Position numbers and translations under genes: made by a program
Notes under the pieces: generated by a model
Told to the model about the DNA's origin: nothing
Database searches by the model: none
What the model saw: the letters and a program-made list of their open reading frames with translations, nothing else
In this document: one piece after another, positions 21,531 to 33,504 of the stretch
Position numbering within the stretch: the first letter of the stretch is position 1
Layout of the letters: each line of letters begins with the position of its first letter
Assembly (NCBI GenBank): GCA_009599575.1
Contig: VWND01000095.1
Span: 620,001 to 684,000, forward strand
DNA: 64,000 nucleotides
Source: Blumeriella jaapii
Taxonomy: Eukaryota; Ascomycota; Leotiomycetes; Helotiales; Drepanopezizaceae
Direction: 5' to 3'

Positions 21531-24500
21531 TTACGTTCCACCACTCACAAACATAGCCTTGAAGTCTGCGTTGGTCTTGGGCTTCTTGGCCTCTTCATTT
21601 CCAGCCTTTTCCTGGCCGGTGGCTTGCGTACTATTCGCATCCGAAGTCTTCGGGCCACCGAAGCCGAGACCTCTCTTCTGTCCCAGGCCACCTCTACCAC
21701 CTGGGCCAACAGGTCGCCGAACAGGAGCTGCGGGCTGCATAAGCCCCCCGGCTGCTTTCTTGGCCTGGCCGGTTTGTATTCTATCAGTCCTCGTCTCTTG
21801 CTTCGCTGCAAACAGGTCCTTCAGTCCACCCGTTCGGAGCTTCCGACCAGGGACAATCTCGTGGTTTTCAAGTGCGAGAGCGGCTCTGCCTGCCGAGACA
21901 GCGTCGGCGTATTCGATGATCGCTCCTTGGTGATCGAGCCGCAGAGATAGTTTGAGAATTTCGCCGTAGAGCTCTGTGATGGCTCGCACCCGAGCGTCGT
22001 TCACAGTGTCGGGAATATTTAAGAGGCATACGGTTCGATCTGATGTTCCGCTGCCGGGAGCATGCTGAGCGTGAGAATTTGTATGGGATTCGGAAGCAGG
22101 TGAAGGTGACATGACAGAATCGCCATCTGGGACTGGCGAGGCAGAAGATCCCTTGCCGAAGGTTGTTGCCGTGGGCTTGTAATTCTTGAATCCTGCCATC
22201 TCAACATTGAGAATTCTAGACTTCAGTTTCGTTTTGTCCAGGTCCAAAGCTGCAACAGCTTCTTCCTTCTTCGCAAAAGAGACAAAAGCCGCTCCTTTAC
22301 TCTGTCCTGATGGCTTTGTCAGGAGATTGACCCTTTCGACCTTTCCGTACTTCGAGAAAAGCTTCTCCAACTCGCCCTGGCCAATGTCAAGGTCTATACT
22401 CGTCACATGAAGCTCTCTTCCCTCTGCTAAAGCACCTTGACGCTTCTGCTTATTGGGAGGGTCAGAGTACTTCGCAACTAGCTTATAAGCACCCCCGAGA
22501 GACTGGCCATCCAGCTTAGTGGCCGCTGCTGCAGCAGCAGTGGTTCGGAAAGCAACGTAGCAAAATCTTCGGTGGCTATTGACCTTCAGACTAGGCCAAC
22601 GGATACTGAAGATTTCACCACAGTCTTTGAAGAGGTCTCGGAGGTAAGCTTCGTCAGCGGTCGGGGGGTAGTTCGTCACATACAGAGTCAGGCCAGTCCC
22701 AGGGGTGACTCGGATTTGTCGGTCGCCGAAAAATTTGCCATCGCGCAGAAGAGCCGACTGTGCTTCATCATAAGTACTGAATTCTGCCATGCCCGTCGCA
22801 GATTGGTTGTCGGCCTCAGTACGTAGCGTGACGTTGTTGAGGTGTCCGTATTCTTTCAGGTATTGCCGGAATTTTGTGGCGGTAACGTCAGGTGGTAGAT
22901 TTTCGACAAGAATGGTCGTATTCTCCCGATCACGCTTCAAGTGTTGCTCTTGCGAGGCATCTTGGTCAACGCTCTTGGCTTTCTTTCTGGCGCCTGCTTC
23001 AGAGTCGTCCGTCGCTACGTCGCGTTTCCTTTTTGAGGCTCCAGATGACTCGTTTTCGTCACAGGGCTCTGTCTGGGCTTGAATCTGCTGCTGAGCATTT
23101 GCGACCGCGGCATCTTCAGCTTCTTTCCTGCGTCGGTTGGCAATGTTCCGATTGACTTTATTCATGACCCCCATTGCCTTCAGCAAGGTCTCAACCTGCT
23201 CATAATTATTGCAATGTCGTTGGTAGATTTCCATCATCTTTTCTGGCCAGTCCAAAGTCCTACGGTTAATGCTATGAGTCAAAACCTCGGTAGCCCGATA
23301 AACTGAGCCAGTTGGACCTCGGACGACCATCTCCCACAAGTAGTACTGCTGCCAAAACTCAAACCCATCAGCTGCAGTAGTATTCATAAGGTATTTCCAT
23401 TGAGTCCGAGCATCTTCGTATGCGCCTTTTCGGGTCAAATGTTCAATGAAGATGTGCTCCAGACGAAACAGAGGATCGCCTCCCCATTGCTCCGCTCCAG
23501 CCAGTCGTATGCCCCATTGTCGGACATCCTCTATTGCAGTCGGTAGACCCATGTCGGCGATGTCCCTGTCATCATCAGTCGCCCGAGCATTTTCTGTCAA
23601 GCGCTTTAGATATCCGCCCCATGCAGTGTAAAACTCAATGACACTAGCCATTCCGGCGCGATCTAGCTCACGGGAGTTGGTCGCACGATGTTTGATGATT
23701 TCCATGTCACAGAAGGGTAAGGATTCGGCCTCCGCTGAGAGGATGTATCGCGCCCAAAGAGCCCCAGACCACGGGCAGTGATTTGTAGCTCGGGGTACTA
23801 CCGATAGTACGCGGGGTAACTGGTTGTCGGCGGCGCGAAGCTTGTTCCTGGTGAGGAAAATGATGTATTCCTCCCACACGGTAGGATCCAAGCCAAGAGA
23901 GGTCCCGGCCAGCGCTCTTTCGTACAAGGCAACTAAAAGGACCATAGGGCTTCCTCTTTCTCCCGGCTTCCTCTTCTTGTGCTGCTGAATAGACTCCCAG
24001 GCCAAGTAGTCTAGCATTCGTGACTTGACAGCCTCCGCATCACCGGACTCAACGGCTCGCTTCAACTTCAATTCGTGTTCTTCGCGATTCTCGAACAGTT
24101 GTCTTGCTTGCCTCGAGAGGTTGGTAACCTCGACCATCGTAGCCTCCCAAGTAGGCTCTTCCCACCTCGTGAGGAATGACGAGAACATCTGCGAGGTCTG
24201 TTCCCAGGTCGCATGCGGTATCTGCAATCGGATGAGGTAGAGTTGTCTGAGGCGCGCGATCTGCTCTCTAGTCGGGTTTTGCTCGAGGTGTGCAAGTTCG
24301 ATCATGACCCATCTATCCCAGAGCTCGTGGCTGTCGTGAATTCGGTACTGCGTCGCCAATGCTCCCTGCTGCCATATGTCCATCGCGAGCCGGCGAGGGA
24401 ACAGCTCCTGTCCAACCTCTTGTTCTTCTTTGGGCCACCCCGCGTCGCCATTCTGGCAGTCTGTGTGGAGAGACCAGAACCATTCGCAGTATGCCAACCA

Positions 24501-24644
24501 CAGCTTGATGGACCAGGGCTCGGCAACGAGCGCGCGGCTCTTGTACAGCTCTACGACGCTGACCCTCATCTCCAGGTCGCCGGCGGTTCTGCTTGCTTCG
24601 TCGACGAGCGCAAGCCATCCATCTTCCCCCACCGGGTCAGGCAT
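21531..24644 (-). CDS. PRP24: U4/U6 snRNP recycling factor PRP24 (SART3 family)
   Basis: RNA-binding chaperone that anneals U4 and U6 snRNAs in the nucleus so spliceosomes can be reused. Single open frame, 1037 aa. The N-terminal half (about 1-530) is helical with HAT-type motifs (SIKLWLAYCEWFW, HELWDRWVMIELAHL, TVWEEYIIFLTRN). A Lys/Arg-rich nuclear-signal-like stretch follows (KRKRDVATDD). Four RRMs are visible: about 575-645 (TTILVENLPPDV), 650-725 (LTLYVTNYPPTADE), 745-820 (ELHVTSIDLDIGQG) and 870-940 (TVCLLNIPDTVND). The extreme C-terminus, KTNADFKAMFVSGGT, is the conserved LSm-interaction motif, so the 3' end is complete. Combined HAT repeats and RRMs resemble human SART3 more than the short yeast protein. 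Divergent from uL22m, 307 bp apart. A short extra 5' exon cannot be excluded. Confidence 0.95.
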   Translation of the reverse strand: MPDPVGEDGWLALVDEASRTAGDLEMRVSVVELYKSRALVAEPWSIKLWLAYCEWFWSLHTDCQNGDAGWPKEEQEVGQELFPRRLAMDIWQQGALATQYRIHDSHELWDRWVMIELAHLEQNPTREQIARLRQLYLIRLQIPHATWEQTSQMFSSFLTRWEEPTWEATMVEVTNLSRQARQLFENREEHELKLKRAVESGDAEAVKSRMLDYLAWESIQQHKKRKPGERGSPMVLLVALYERALAGTSLGLDPTVWEEYIIFLTRNKLRAADNQLPRVLSVVPRATNHCPWSGALWARYILSAEAESLPFCDMEIIKHRATNSRELDRAGMASVIEFYTAWGGYLKRLTENARATDDDRDIADMGLPTAIEDVRQWGIRLAGAEQWGGDPLFRLEHIFIEHLTRKGAYEDARTQWKYLMNTTAADGFEFWQQYYLWEMVVRGPTGSVYRATEVLTHSINRRTLDWPEKMMEIYQRHCNNYEQVETLLKAMGVMNKVNRNIANRRRKEAEDAAVANAQQQIQAQTEPCDENESSGASKRKRDVATDDSEAGARKKAKSVDQDASQEQHLKRDRENTTILVENLPPDVTATKFRQYLKEYGHLNNVTLRTEADNQSATGMAEFSTYDEAQSALLRDGKFFGDRQIRVTPGTGLTLYVTNYPPTADEAYLRDLFKDCGEIFSIRWPSLKVNSHRRFCYVAFRTTAAAAAATKLDGQSLGGAYKLVAKYSDPPNKQKRQGALAEGRELHVTSIDLDIGQGELEKLFSKYGKVERVNLLTKPSGQSKGAAFVSFAKKEEAVAALDLDKTKLKSRILNVEMAGFKNYKPTATTFGKGSSASPVPDGDSVMSPSPASESHTNSHAQHAPGSGTSDRTVCLLNIPDTVNDARVRAITELYGEILKLSLRLDHQGAIIEYADAVSAGRAALALENHEIVPGRKLRTGGLKDLFAAKQETRTDRIQTGQAKKAAGGLMQPAAPVRRPVGPGGRGGLGQKRGLGFGGPKTSDANSTQATGQEKAGNEEAKKPKTNADFKAMFVSGGT

Positions 24645-24951
24645 ATCGACGGTTGGCTTGGGCGATTTCTGCTGTTGCGTCTCGTCGCAGATCGAAGGCT
24701 CGTATCACCGTCCAGATAGCTACCTGGGAAGCTTGAATACCATTTCAGGACTGATAAAGTACTCCGAACGGGTGTTGAAGAACCGCTGTTTCTGGGGAAG
24801 AAAAGCGCGCGTCGACGTGTTGGTACCGCCAGAGGGTTGGCGCTTGTATTTCCTGGCAGATCGCAATCACCACGTGACCACATATCTCTTTTCGCGTTTG
24901 GAACGTCGAGCATCAAGCTTGGATGATTTGGACAGCTTCACAACAGCGACA
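24645..24951. promoter_or_regulatory. divergent promoter between PRP24 and uL22m
   Basis: 307 bp between two start codons on opposite strands. I could not define individual factor sites. Confidence 0.5.
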
Positions 24952-26022
24952 ATGAGTTTACATCTTCCCCCGCGGCGGCTGGCGAGGTCTGGTACGTACC
25001 GCAGATCTGGCACGGGTATGTTCAACAGCTAATCATTGAATAGCCGCCATCTTCATATCCTCTCGAGTACCCAGTGCCGTCCTCCTATCCCCAGTCCAAC
25101 GACGGTCCATATCATTCTTTGGTCTCGGACCTAAAGACCACAGTTTCTCCGCTGCCAATACGAACAAGTTTGCGAATCCATTGACCGAGGAGTTTTTGCG
25201 CAAAAAGCCTGTGGTTGCCACGCCACAACTGGGTGAGCTCTCTTCGTCGTCCATCTTCGAGGATGAGGAAGCTGTCGGACCAGACGGGCCTTCGGAAGCC
25301 ACGAAAAAGGAGACTCCGCGAAACCGTCACGCTATGGCTGCTGCTTTGGACCCGGACCCGCGGAGCAGAGAGCGATGGGAGCGCAAAATGGTCATTCGGG
25401 ACATCACCAGGATGGGGCGGATGACGAAGGCACAGCGGCTGAAGAAGGAGGAGCGAGTCCTGCAGTCGGCGAGTCACGATTTCAAGACCTCCGTCAAGAA
25501 ACTGCTTCCCCTGGCGAAGCAGATCACGGGCAAAACGGTGGAAGACGCGATTGTGCAGATGCGATTCTCGAAAAAGAAAGCGGCAAAGGACGTCAGGGAG
25601 CATCTCGAGTATGCTAAGAACCAGGCCATTGTGAAACGGGGAATGGGACTGGGCCTTGGTGTTGATGGGAAGTTTGAGCCCAGGGTCATTATGACCAAGG
25701 ATGGCAAGAGAGTCAAGGTGACTGATCCTACCACGATGTGGGTAGAGCAGGCTTGGTGCGGAAGAGGGCCGTACCAAAAGTCCCCCGATTTCAGAGCGAG
25801 AGGCCAGGTTTTCGTACTGAGGAATCCTTACACATGTATGTGCCCCTAGCAAACTAAACTGGGACATTGCTAACATGCGTAGCCTTGACTCTTGTGTTGA
25901 AGGAAGAAAAGACACGGATCCGCCTCCACGAGGAACGGGAGGCGAAAGAAGCAAATCGCAAGGTTTGGGTACAGCTGCCAAACAGACCGATCACTGCTCA
26001 ACGACAATACTATTCCTGGTGA
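24952..26022 (+). CDS. MRPL22: mitochondrial large-subunit ribosomal protein uL22m
   Basis: Component of the mitochondrial 54S/39S-type large subunit near the peptide exit tunnel. Three exons, 24952-24991, 25044-25835, 25883-26022 (972 nt, 323 aa). The tiny first exon (MSLHLPPRRLARS) continues after splicing into AIFISSRVPSAVLL and VQRRSISFFG, a typical basic, Ser/Arg-rich mitochondrial presequence. The uL22 fold covers about residues 130-260: FSKKKAAKDVREHLEYAKNQ, then MWVEQAWCGRGPYQKSPDFRARGQ. The last exon adds LTLVLKEEKTRIRLHEERE and ends QRQYYSW. Introns are 52 and 47 nt. Convergent with UTP15. Confidence 0.92.
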
Positions 26023-26815
26023 TTTGAAGCCTGCGTTGTGTAAATTACTGTCTGTGCCATCGAGGAATTCTTATCTGCGCCTCTTCAACCAAGTTTTCCT
26101 CATTTCTTCTCAGATGTAATATGTCTTTGCTGAGTCAAAATCTCCCGCTTGGCCCTCGCTCTTAGAAACTTTCCTCTTGTTCGTTTCAGGGCCCTCAAAC
26201 ATACAATTTGGATGATCTTACGGCGCATATGTGATCTGCATGTGTAGCCCATCAGTCTCGGAGTCACTTCCACAAGTTGAGTGTTGAACCTCAAATCTTG
26301 AGATGCACTTAATACAAATGCAGATCAAGCAGAGTGCCACTACAAAACAACGACAGCGGCGCTTTCCAATATCCCAGAAGCGTTATATGCATGTGAGCTC
26401 GGTGGGAGAAGGGTGAGGGATTGAAGTCCAGGGTGATTTATTCCTGATCTACCTGCTGTGGGATATTCAGAGTGAGTACTCGAAGTCTTTCTTTGTATCT
26501 GTCCAGACCTACTCTGCAGCCCAAGCCCCCAAGAGCCAAAATCTCCGTCCCCGTGGTGCAACACCCGTCTCCTTTCTTGCTAAAACGATACCGCGGTCGC
26601 TACGTAGGTCCTAAGCACTGCCTCTTCTCCCCTGCGGTATCCACATGTACATGGCTTAGCTACGTCCTTTGTAGTCTCCGCCTGCATTTGTATACGATGG
26701 CATCCTTTTCACAGATGCTTCTATGGTTTTTGAACTCCCGCCCTTAGATTTTCTTCCCTAACGCCAGTGCTATGCAAAAACAAGCAATATCCCTGGATGC
26801 CAACACATTGCCCGT
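26023..26815. other. intergenic between convergent uL22m and UTP15
   Basis: 793 bp holding both 3' UTRs; no gene recognised. Confidence 0.6.
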
Positions 26816-28429
26816 TCAAGGTCTAGGCGTTAATAACAGCTTCAGCATCCCTTGCGCCTGTAGCATTTGCTGGATCGTTTCTGCCTCGTTGTTAACGCTT
26901 CGATGCAAAGCCTTGAAACACTTCTCAATGGGTTCCGAGTCTAGGATTCGCTCCCGATAGAGTTCGATGAGATAATCGGCCGCCTCGTGGGTGACTTTGG
27001 TGTATTGCGGGTATGGCAGAAACTTGGTCACCCACTTGAATATCGGCAGAATGGTCGCCTCGTCCCGATCGTCCAGAGCGGCTTTCAGGGCATTTCGGTA
27101 CCGCAGTTCCTGCAGTACCTCAAAGACCTTGGACGATGGCAGGTTCTGCGCGAGCACTGAATCCAAGGCGTGCGTGAACTTGCCTTGGCGTATATATCTC
27201 TCCCAGACGGTCTCTGGTACGGGTTTTCGCTCCACCTCGAGATGGATCTTTTGCACTGCTGACTGCTCAGCGCTAGCGCGGTTCACGACTTCCTTGTTTT
27301 TCTTTGTCATTTCCTCGGCCCTCTTTCGCTTCTTGTTGTTTGCGTCGTAGGCATCCAATGTCCCTTCAAGCAGAGCCTCCATTTCCTTCTTTTTCTCCCG
27401 CGCTTCGGCCTGTTCCTTCCCTTTCAGGCGAGTCTTCACTGAAAGTGCTCCTGATTGCATTCCAACTGCTAGAAGCCTGTCTTCCTGGTGGGGGCCCGAT
27501 GCAATCACATTGACAGAGAGAACTGGAGATGGATATTTCGACCCGGCGACTATGTTCCATTCTGAGGTCTCGAAGAACTTGACGTGGCCGTCCAATCCTC
27601 CACTGACAAGTCTGGTTCCATTCGATGCTAAGCATAGGGATGTGACGGTCTTTTGGTGGTTTTTGAGGAGCTGCAACGGCTTTCCAGCGATCAGGTCGAG
27701 CACAGAAATTTGGTTGTCAGCAGCAGCCAGAACTGTGGTACCAGAAGGTAACGGCAATACAGCTTCAACTGGCGCGGCATGCTTGAACGTCATAGCCGCC
27801 TTCGTGGCTATCCTTGGATCCCAAAGTTTGACGGTGGTATCGTAGCTCCCCGTGACCAGCATATTCGACATCGTGCCGGGCAGAAAGCACCCACTCCTAA
27901 CATAGTCCGAATGTCCAATAAATTTCGTGGTGCTCTCCTGGCTTGGTAGATCCCACAACCGGACTGTGCGATCGTCACTTGCGCTCATCAGGGTCGTTAC
28001 ATCGGACGGAGAGAATTTCGTGGTCCAGACTGGCTGCTTGTGCTCGTCCCATGTCTTCAGAATTGCCCTTTCCTTCATGTCAAAGACCTGTATCCTCCCG
28101 GAGTCGTCTCCCGCGACCATAACGCGGCCATCTCGTCTGACCTCGGCGCTGTGCGCAATGTCTGTAAAGCGAGTGATCGTCTTGAGCAATTTTCGGCTTT
28201 GGATCGAGTATATGTGCACTCTTGTGCCCGCAGTAACCACCCACGAGTCGTTATTCGAGGGCTGTAGGGGATTTCGAGACGGCGGGGGGAAGGAGATGTG
28301 GGTTACTGGCGACTGGCAGGGTAGATTTTGCGAATGCTTGAAGGACTTCCAGTATCGCTGATCGGGGGTGATTGGCGACGGTCCGCTGGGGAATTTGGAA
28401 GCTTGGATCTTCTGAACTGGATGCGACAT
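26816..28429 (-). CDS. UTP15: U3 snoRNA-associated protein UTP15 (t-UTP/UtpA complex)
   Basis: WD40 protein of the small-subunit processome, acting in the nucleolus in early 18S rRNA processing and rDNA transcription. Intronless, 537 aa from the Met at 28429 (MSHPVQKIQASKFP). The frame is open upstream to 28540, but the added 37 residues are Ser/His-rich and unlike the family, so the internal start was chosen. WD repeats run through about residues 60-340 (TSxSDDRTVRLWDL- and TGSYDTTVKLWDP-like blades). A Lys/Glu-rich linker (KKKEMEALLEG, NNKKRKRAEEMTKKN) precedes the UTP15 C-terminal domain (about 400-530: GKFTHALDSVL, EVLQELRYRNALKAAL). Length is close to the usual 510-540 aa. Confidence 0.94.
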   Translation of the reverse strand: MSHPVQKIQASKFPSGPSPITPDQRYWKSFKHSQNLPCQSPVTHISFPPPSRNPLQPSNNDSWVVTAGTRVHIYSIQSRKLLKTITRFTDIAHSAEVRRDGRVMVAGDDSGRIQVFDMKERAILKTWDEHKQPVWTTKFSPSDVTTLMSASDDRTVRLWDLPSQESTTKFIGHSDYVRSGCFLPGTMSNMLVTGSYDTTVKLWDPRIATKAAMTFKHAAPVEAVLPLPSGTTVLAAADNQISVLDLIAGKPLQLLKNHQKTVTSLCLASNGTRLVSGGLDGHVKFFETSEWNIVAGSKYPSPVLSVNVIASGPHQEDRLLAVGMQSGALSVKTRLKGKEQAEAREKKKEMEALLEGTLDAYDANNKKRKRAEEMTKKNKEVVNRASAEQSAVQKIHLEVERKPVPETVWERYIRQGKFTHALDSVLAQNLPSSKVFEVLQELRYRNALKAALDDRDEATILPIFKWVTKFLPYPQYTKVTHEAADYLIELYRERILDSEPIEKCFKALHRSVNNEAETIQQMLQAQGMLKLLLTPRP

Positions 28430-29352
28430 CGTGTCGGCGCGGTGAGATGCGCGATGGACGAGAGGGACAGTTGTGAAGTTGTGAAGTTGAGGGTCGGTCA
28501 AGCTTGAACTCCGTCTCGGGCCCAAAAAAAAAGTTCCCAACTTTTTGAGAGGCTGAGCTAATCACCGCGCTAGTGTCCCGCTACGCTCGCCTCGATCTTC
28601 TATTTGAACCTCAACTCTCAACTTGAGCCTCTAGACCTCAATTTTCTGCCTCTCTGTTTTCTTGTCTGTTATTTTTTCTTTGTACTCTTTGCTTTTTCCC
28701 ATTTCATCCAGAGTGGGTTGATCTTGCCGAGCATCCACACAAATGAGTCGGCTTGGAAGCCACCAAGAGCTTCATGCCAGTGTTGCGGCTTCAGAGCGCC
28801 CGATACTCGATCATTCAGTATGCCTGTTGGCTCTACATTCAACGAATCATGCAAATCGATCGAATTTTAGCAAGAGCACTCTATGGATAGATGACTGTGT
28901 TTCACTGACACCGTCGCGCAGCGCCCCTCTCGCCTCCTCAGCATCCACACATCTCTTGGTGTTCTTGAAAAGCAGGACTGGATTTGCGAAACTATTGCTC
29001 CAGGTCCAACGGGCCATTGAATTTGAGACGGCTCGAGTAATGTATCAGATATATCAGCACCTAGCGTCGACCTACGGGCGCACCAAAGCGACCTTCCTCA
29101 AGCCCGCATAGTTGGGTATCGATGCCAGGCTTTGTCTTCGTTGATCTGGCTCTTTCCAAGTACCTTCCAGGTATTCCAAGGTCATTGCAGCGAGAGCAAT
29201 TTGGTGAGATAGCTCAAGTCAATGTGCCTTTGCCCCTCAAAGATTTGCACGCGGGATCAATTCCTGCGAATGGGGTTCTCTTCCTGTATCGTTGACACTG
29301 TGCAGTATCTATCATCTGGCAATCACATTGACCAGTCGATGCTTTCGGTTCG
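28430..29352. other. intergenic between UTP15 and BTB copy 2
   Basis: The plus-strand frame 28743-29111 (about 122 codons) has no recognisable domain or clear splice partner. I do not call a gene. Confidence 0.5.
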
Positions 29353-30468
29353 CTAGTCAAAGTCTCTCAGATTCAGCCCCGAGAATCTGGTTTTCAGCTT
29401 TTCAAGCGCCGATCCAATCTCAGCCTTCACGCCATGCGAACCGGTCGGTTGATTCGCATATCCCATCTTGCTACAGAATGAGACAATCTTGATCTGCATC
29501 ACTTCGTGGGCAACGAATTTGAAATTCAGGTCCCGGTACGGAGCGTCAGGCGGGGGCCAGAGTCCCAAGTTTGCCGAGCCTTCGAGAAGAGATCCCAATA
29601 GGACGCTGTTGCAAGTGTATCTATGCGATTCGCTCCGACTAGATGTGCAACGGGGTTTGTTTATTTGCAGGATGTGAATGTATCGTTCGATGATGTCAAA
29701 GCAATTCCGAATTGCTTTCAGTCGTCTAGCCAGAATGTAGTCTGGAGCAATGTCAGACGGGGATACTCGATCCGCTCTGGTAAGGGACGCATACCTATTA
29801 TTCTCTGCGGTATGGGCAAGTTCTCGTTCAGTGCAGGAGAATATGTGTCTAGGTCCTGGCCCAGGCTTTCCCTTTCAGCAATCCGTGTCACGAGGTTGAA
29901 TTCGTTCGGCCTTCGAAACACCCAGGATATACAGAGCCAGTGGATCAAGCCTGCAGTGAACGTCTGAGGGATCTCTCCTCTCAAGGATTCGACCCACTCT
30001 TTTGAGTGTGGTGCAATGTACTGTTGTAATCGATATTTATCAACCAAGATTGCGATTTTGGTCAAGAAGAGGGTGTCCATCAGAGGAGACGTTCGGCTTC
30101 TGGTCCCATGCACAAGGTGCATCAGCAGCGCGAATACCAATGGATCATCATCTGGCAACGGGATTTCTACCTTTCCCGTGGCACGAAGCGTCGTCCCTTC
30201 CATGAAACTGTGCTTCAGCATCGCTCTGAACACCGGCGACGCAAGCATGACTCGTCTTGACGACACGCGCATATACACCTTGGCGAATTTCCTCGTGTGG
30301 TGCCGGTACAATCTTTTATCTCCCGGTCAGTTTACTTGGTCAGGCAAAGGGTCACACAATCAGGACCACGCACAATAACGAGCTGCTCTTTCTCGGCTCC
30401 TTCACGCGACTCTGAAGAACGAACGTCAAATCTCCTGCCGGATCGAAAACGTGCACATTCGAAGCCAT
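29353..30468 (-). CDS. BTB/POZ-domain protein, copy 2
   Basis: Probable protein-interaction adaptor; substrate unknown. Three exons, 30468-30374, 30291-29795, 29741-29353 (981 nt, 326 aa). The short exon 1 carries MASNVHVFDPAGDLTFVLQS, the usual FDPxGD opening of this fungal BTB group. Exon 2 supplies VYMRVSSRRVMLASPVFRAML, VEIPLPDDDPLVFALLMHLVHG and LCISWVFRRPNEFN, close to HLWLSWVFRKSNEFS in copy 1. Splicing with a GTATGC donor at 29794 joins LPIPQRII to DYILARRLKAIRNCFD and brings in the C-terminal GLWPPPDAPY block that ends SGLNLRDFD. Ignoring this intron would give a false stop at 29718. Introns are 82 and 53 nt. Confidence 0.75.
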
Positions 30469-32460
30469 CGTATAGAGCTTGAATTAGCTTTCTGCAAGTT
30501 TTGGGACAAAAAGTGGTGTCTATGAGGCTCTCGACCGAGCAAGCAGTTGTGGCGCAGCAACTGTTTGATAGTGGCAACGACGGGGGGACGAAGAACCAAG
30601 AAAATAAACGATAAAATTTTCACAATCTGTGATTTCTGAAATTCGAACTTCGATCGATAAAAGAGAGATCGCAAGAAAGCTTATGGGCGATATTCGGAGG
30701 TTCAAGAAGAAAAGGCTCCAGACTCCGTAGAGAGAGATAGCCAGGAACTTGGCATCACAGCGGGGCAAAGTATTGGTGGCGGCTGAGAAGAGGGGGGAAG
30801 AAGTCACCAATCAGCTGTGGCTTTTTGGTCTTGGGCGTGCTCCCCTTTCCCGTGCCGGGTGAGTGATTTCTGATGAATTTTCTTCTTCTTTTCTTTTGCA
30901 AAACGAGGGATGTCGACGACATGGTGAAGATCGCGCGGCGATCGTTTGAATCGATCGAAAGACAGCAATGGCATGCTGGCCCTGTACAGTGGGTTCCCCA
31001 TGTCTGCATGTCGCCCTAAATGTGGAGTCGAATGACGCCTCTGTTCGCTACTCAAAAAGTCGCAATCTATGCCCCTGGGCCTAGAATATGCAAAGAGTAG
31101 CATGTGAGCAAGAGAATTTTAGCTCGCTGCAAGGGGCTTCGTGGGCGTTCGACGACGAAGCATTTACTACTGTACTACATACCGTAACTGACCCGCGCAC
31201 AAAGGGGACAAGTTTGCTATTGCTGGAGATGCACCCGGCATTTTGATCACCTCAACTTTCATTCCAGACTACGAAGTGCTGGATCTCTAGCCTTTGGTTT
31301 CCGCATGTCGTCCGTCAAGTTCGGCCGGGGCTGCAGGTAAGCCTTCGGGGGTCTTGAGAGAGTTTGCTCAAGCTGTGATGTGCCGGCTCGTCCCGACATT
31401 GTACCCCTACCACGGCAATGTGATTTTCGGGGGAATTTCTTTATCCGGTGCAGGTCGACTTCGAAGAGCGGTTGCGTATCGAGAATCTCTCTCAGTCGCG
31501 GAATCCTATCATGAGCGAAGACTTGATCTTTGCCATGATTTGTGCGTATCACTTTTGCTTTTTCTGTGTTCCCAACGCTTGGAGTTCTGGAATCACCTCT
31601 CGACCAGGCACGGCCAGCAAAGATCTTGTCGACTCTGGAAGTGCTATTTGAAAAGCATTCTTAGGCATCACATCTCGTTATGGTTGTATGTTTTGTTACT
31701 TGGCAATGTTTCTGTTCTTGCTGTCACGTCGCGTGTCCCCTTTCTAAAACAGACTTTTCATCCCTCCCATGGGCGATTATCTTGTTCTTGGGAAATGTGG
31801 CTTAGGCGAACCCCGAGACCTTGCAGGTGCCATTGAAATTCCTCCTGCTTTGCGTTTCCAATCGACCTCCTTTCTACTTCTACGATTCTTCGCTTGTATC
31901 GATTTATGAAATTGTGGTTGTGTTGAATCTCGAGCGCTGTCGGCTTGTACAGGGATAGGAGTCGAACTTATGGTATTTCTGGGATAGTTTTCAGAGTTCA
32001 GGGCAGAGTTTCATGCACGTTCTTGCCATGCCCGTGCTTTGTTTTTGGTACATGTACCCGCCGCATATGGCGTACAAGTCGTATGTACTTATTTTTTCTC
32101 TTGAATTCTGATTATTTCACTTTGAGAGGCGTAGATGCTGGAGCGCTCTGTGATAATGAAGATTCTGGCTACTTTTGCTTTAGCGAGGTTTGCTACCGAC
32201 GAGTATGACAGTGTTCGAGCCCCATGTCCATTCTACGCATGATCGTTTCATAAGCGACGGATGTTGGTCATTTCAAGATATACTTGTAAGTCATTGTTGG
32301 GCTAGTAACTAGATGCTATTCAATTCGCTTAAGCTGTCAGTACCAAAGACCTCATCGATCTCAAAGAGGTTAGCTTCATCTCACTCCCAAGACTACCCTC
32401 ATCATGATCTACAACCCCCCAATTCTCCCACCTACCTCTACCGCTGCGATTCGGACTCGT
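30469..32460. other. 2-kb stretch without a supported gene
   Basis: A plus-strand piece near 31448-31545 reads VDFEERLRIENLSQSRNPIMS then EDLIFAMI and looks exon-like, but I found no consistent continuation, and its minus mirror frame is equally open. Possibly a decayed gene. Confidence 0.4.

Positions 32461-33504
<1,044 letters not shown>

Noticed and set aside
29718..30311. A separate 197-codon BTB gene ending at 29718
   Set aside because: The stop lies in a 53-nt intron (29742-29794 spliced out changes frame before it); the spliced model adds the conserved C-terminal block and keeps a multiple of three.
31294..31836. 180-codon plus frame and the exon-like piece at 31448-31545
   Set aside because: No domain, no consistent splice partners, and the opposite strand is also open.
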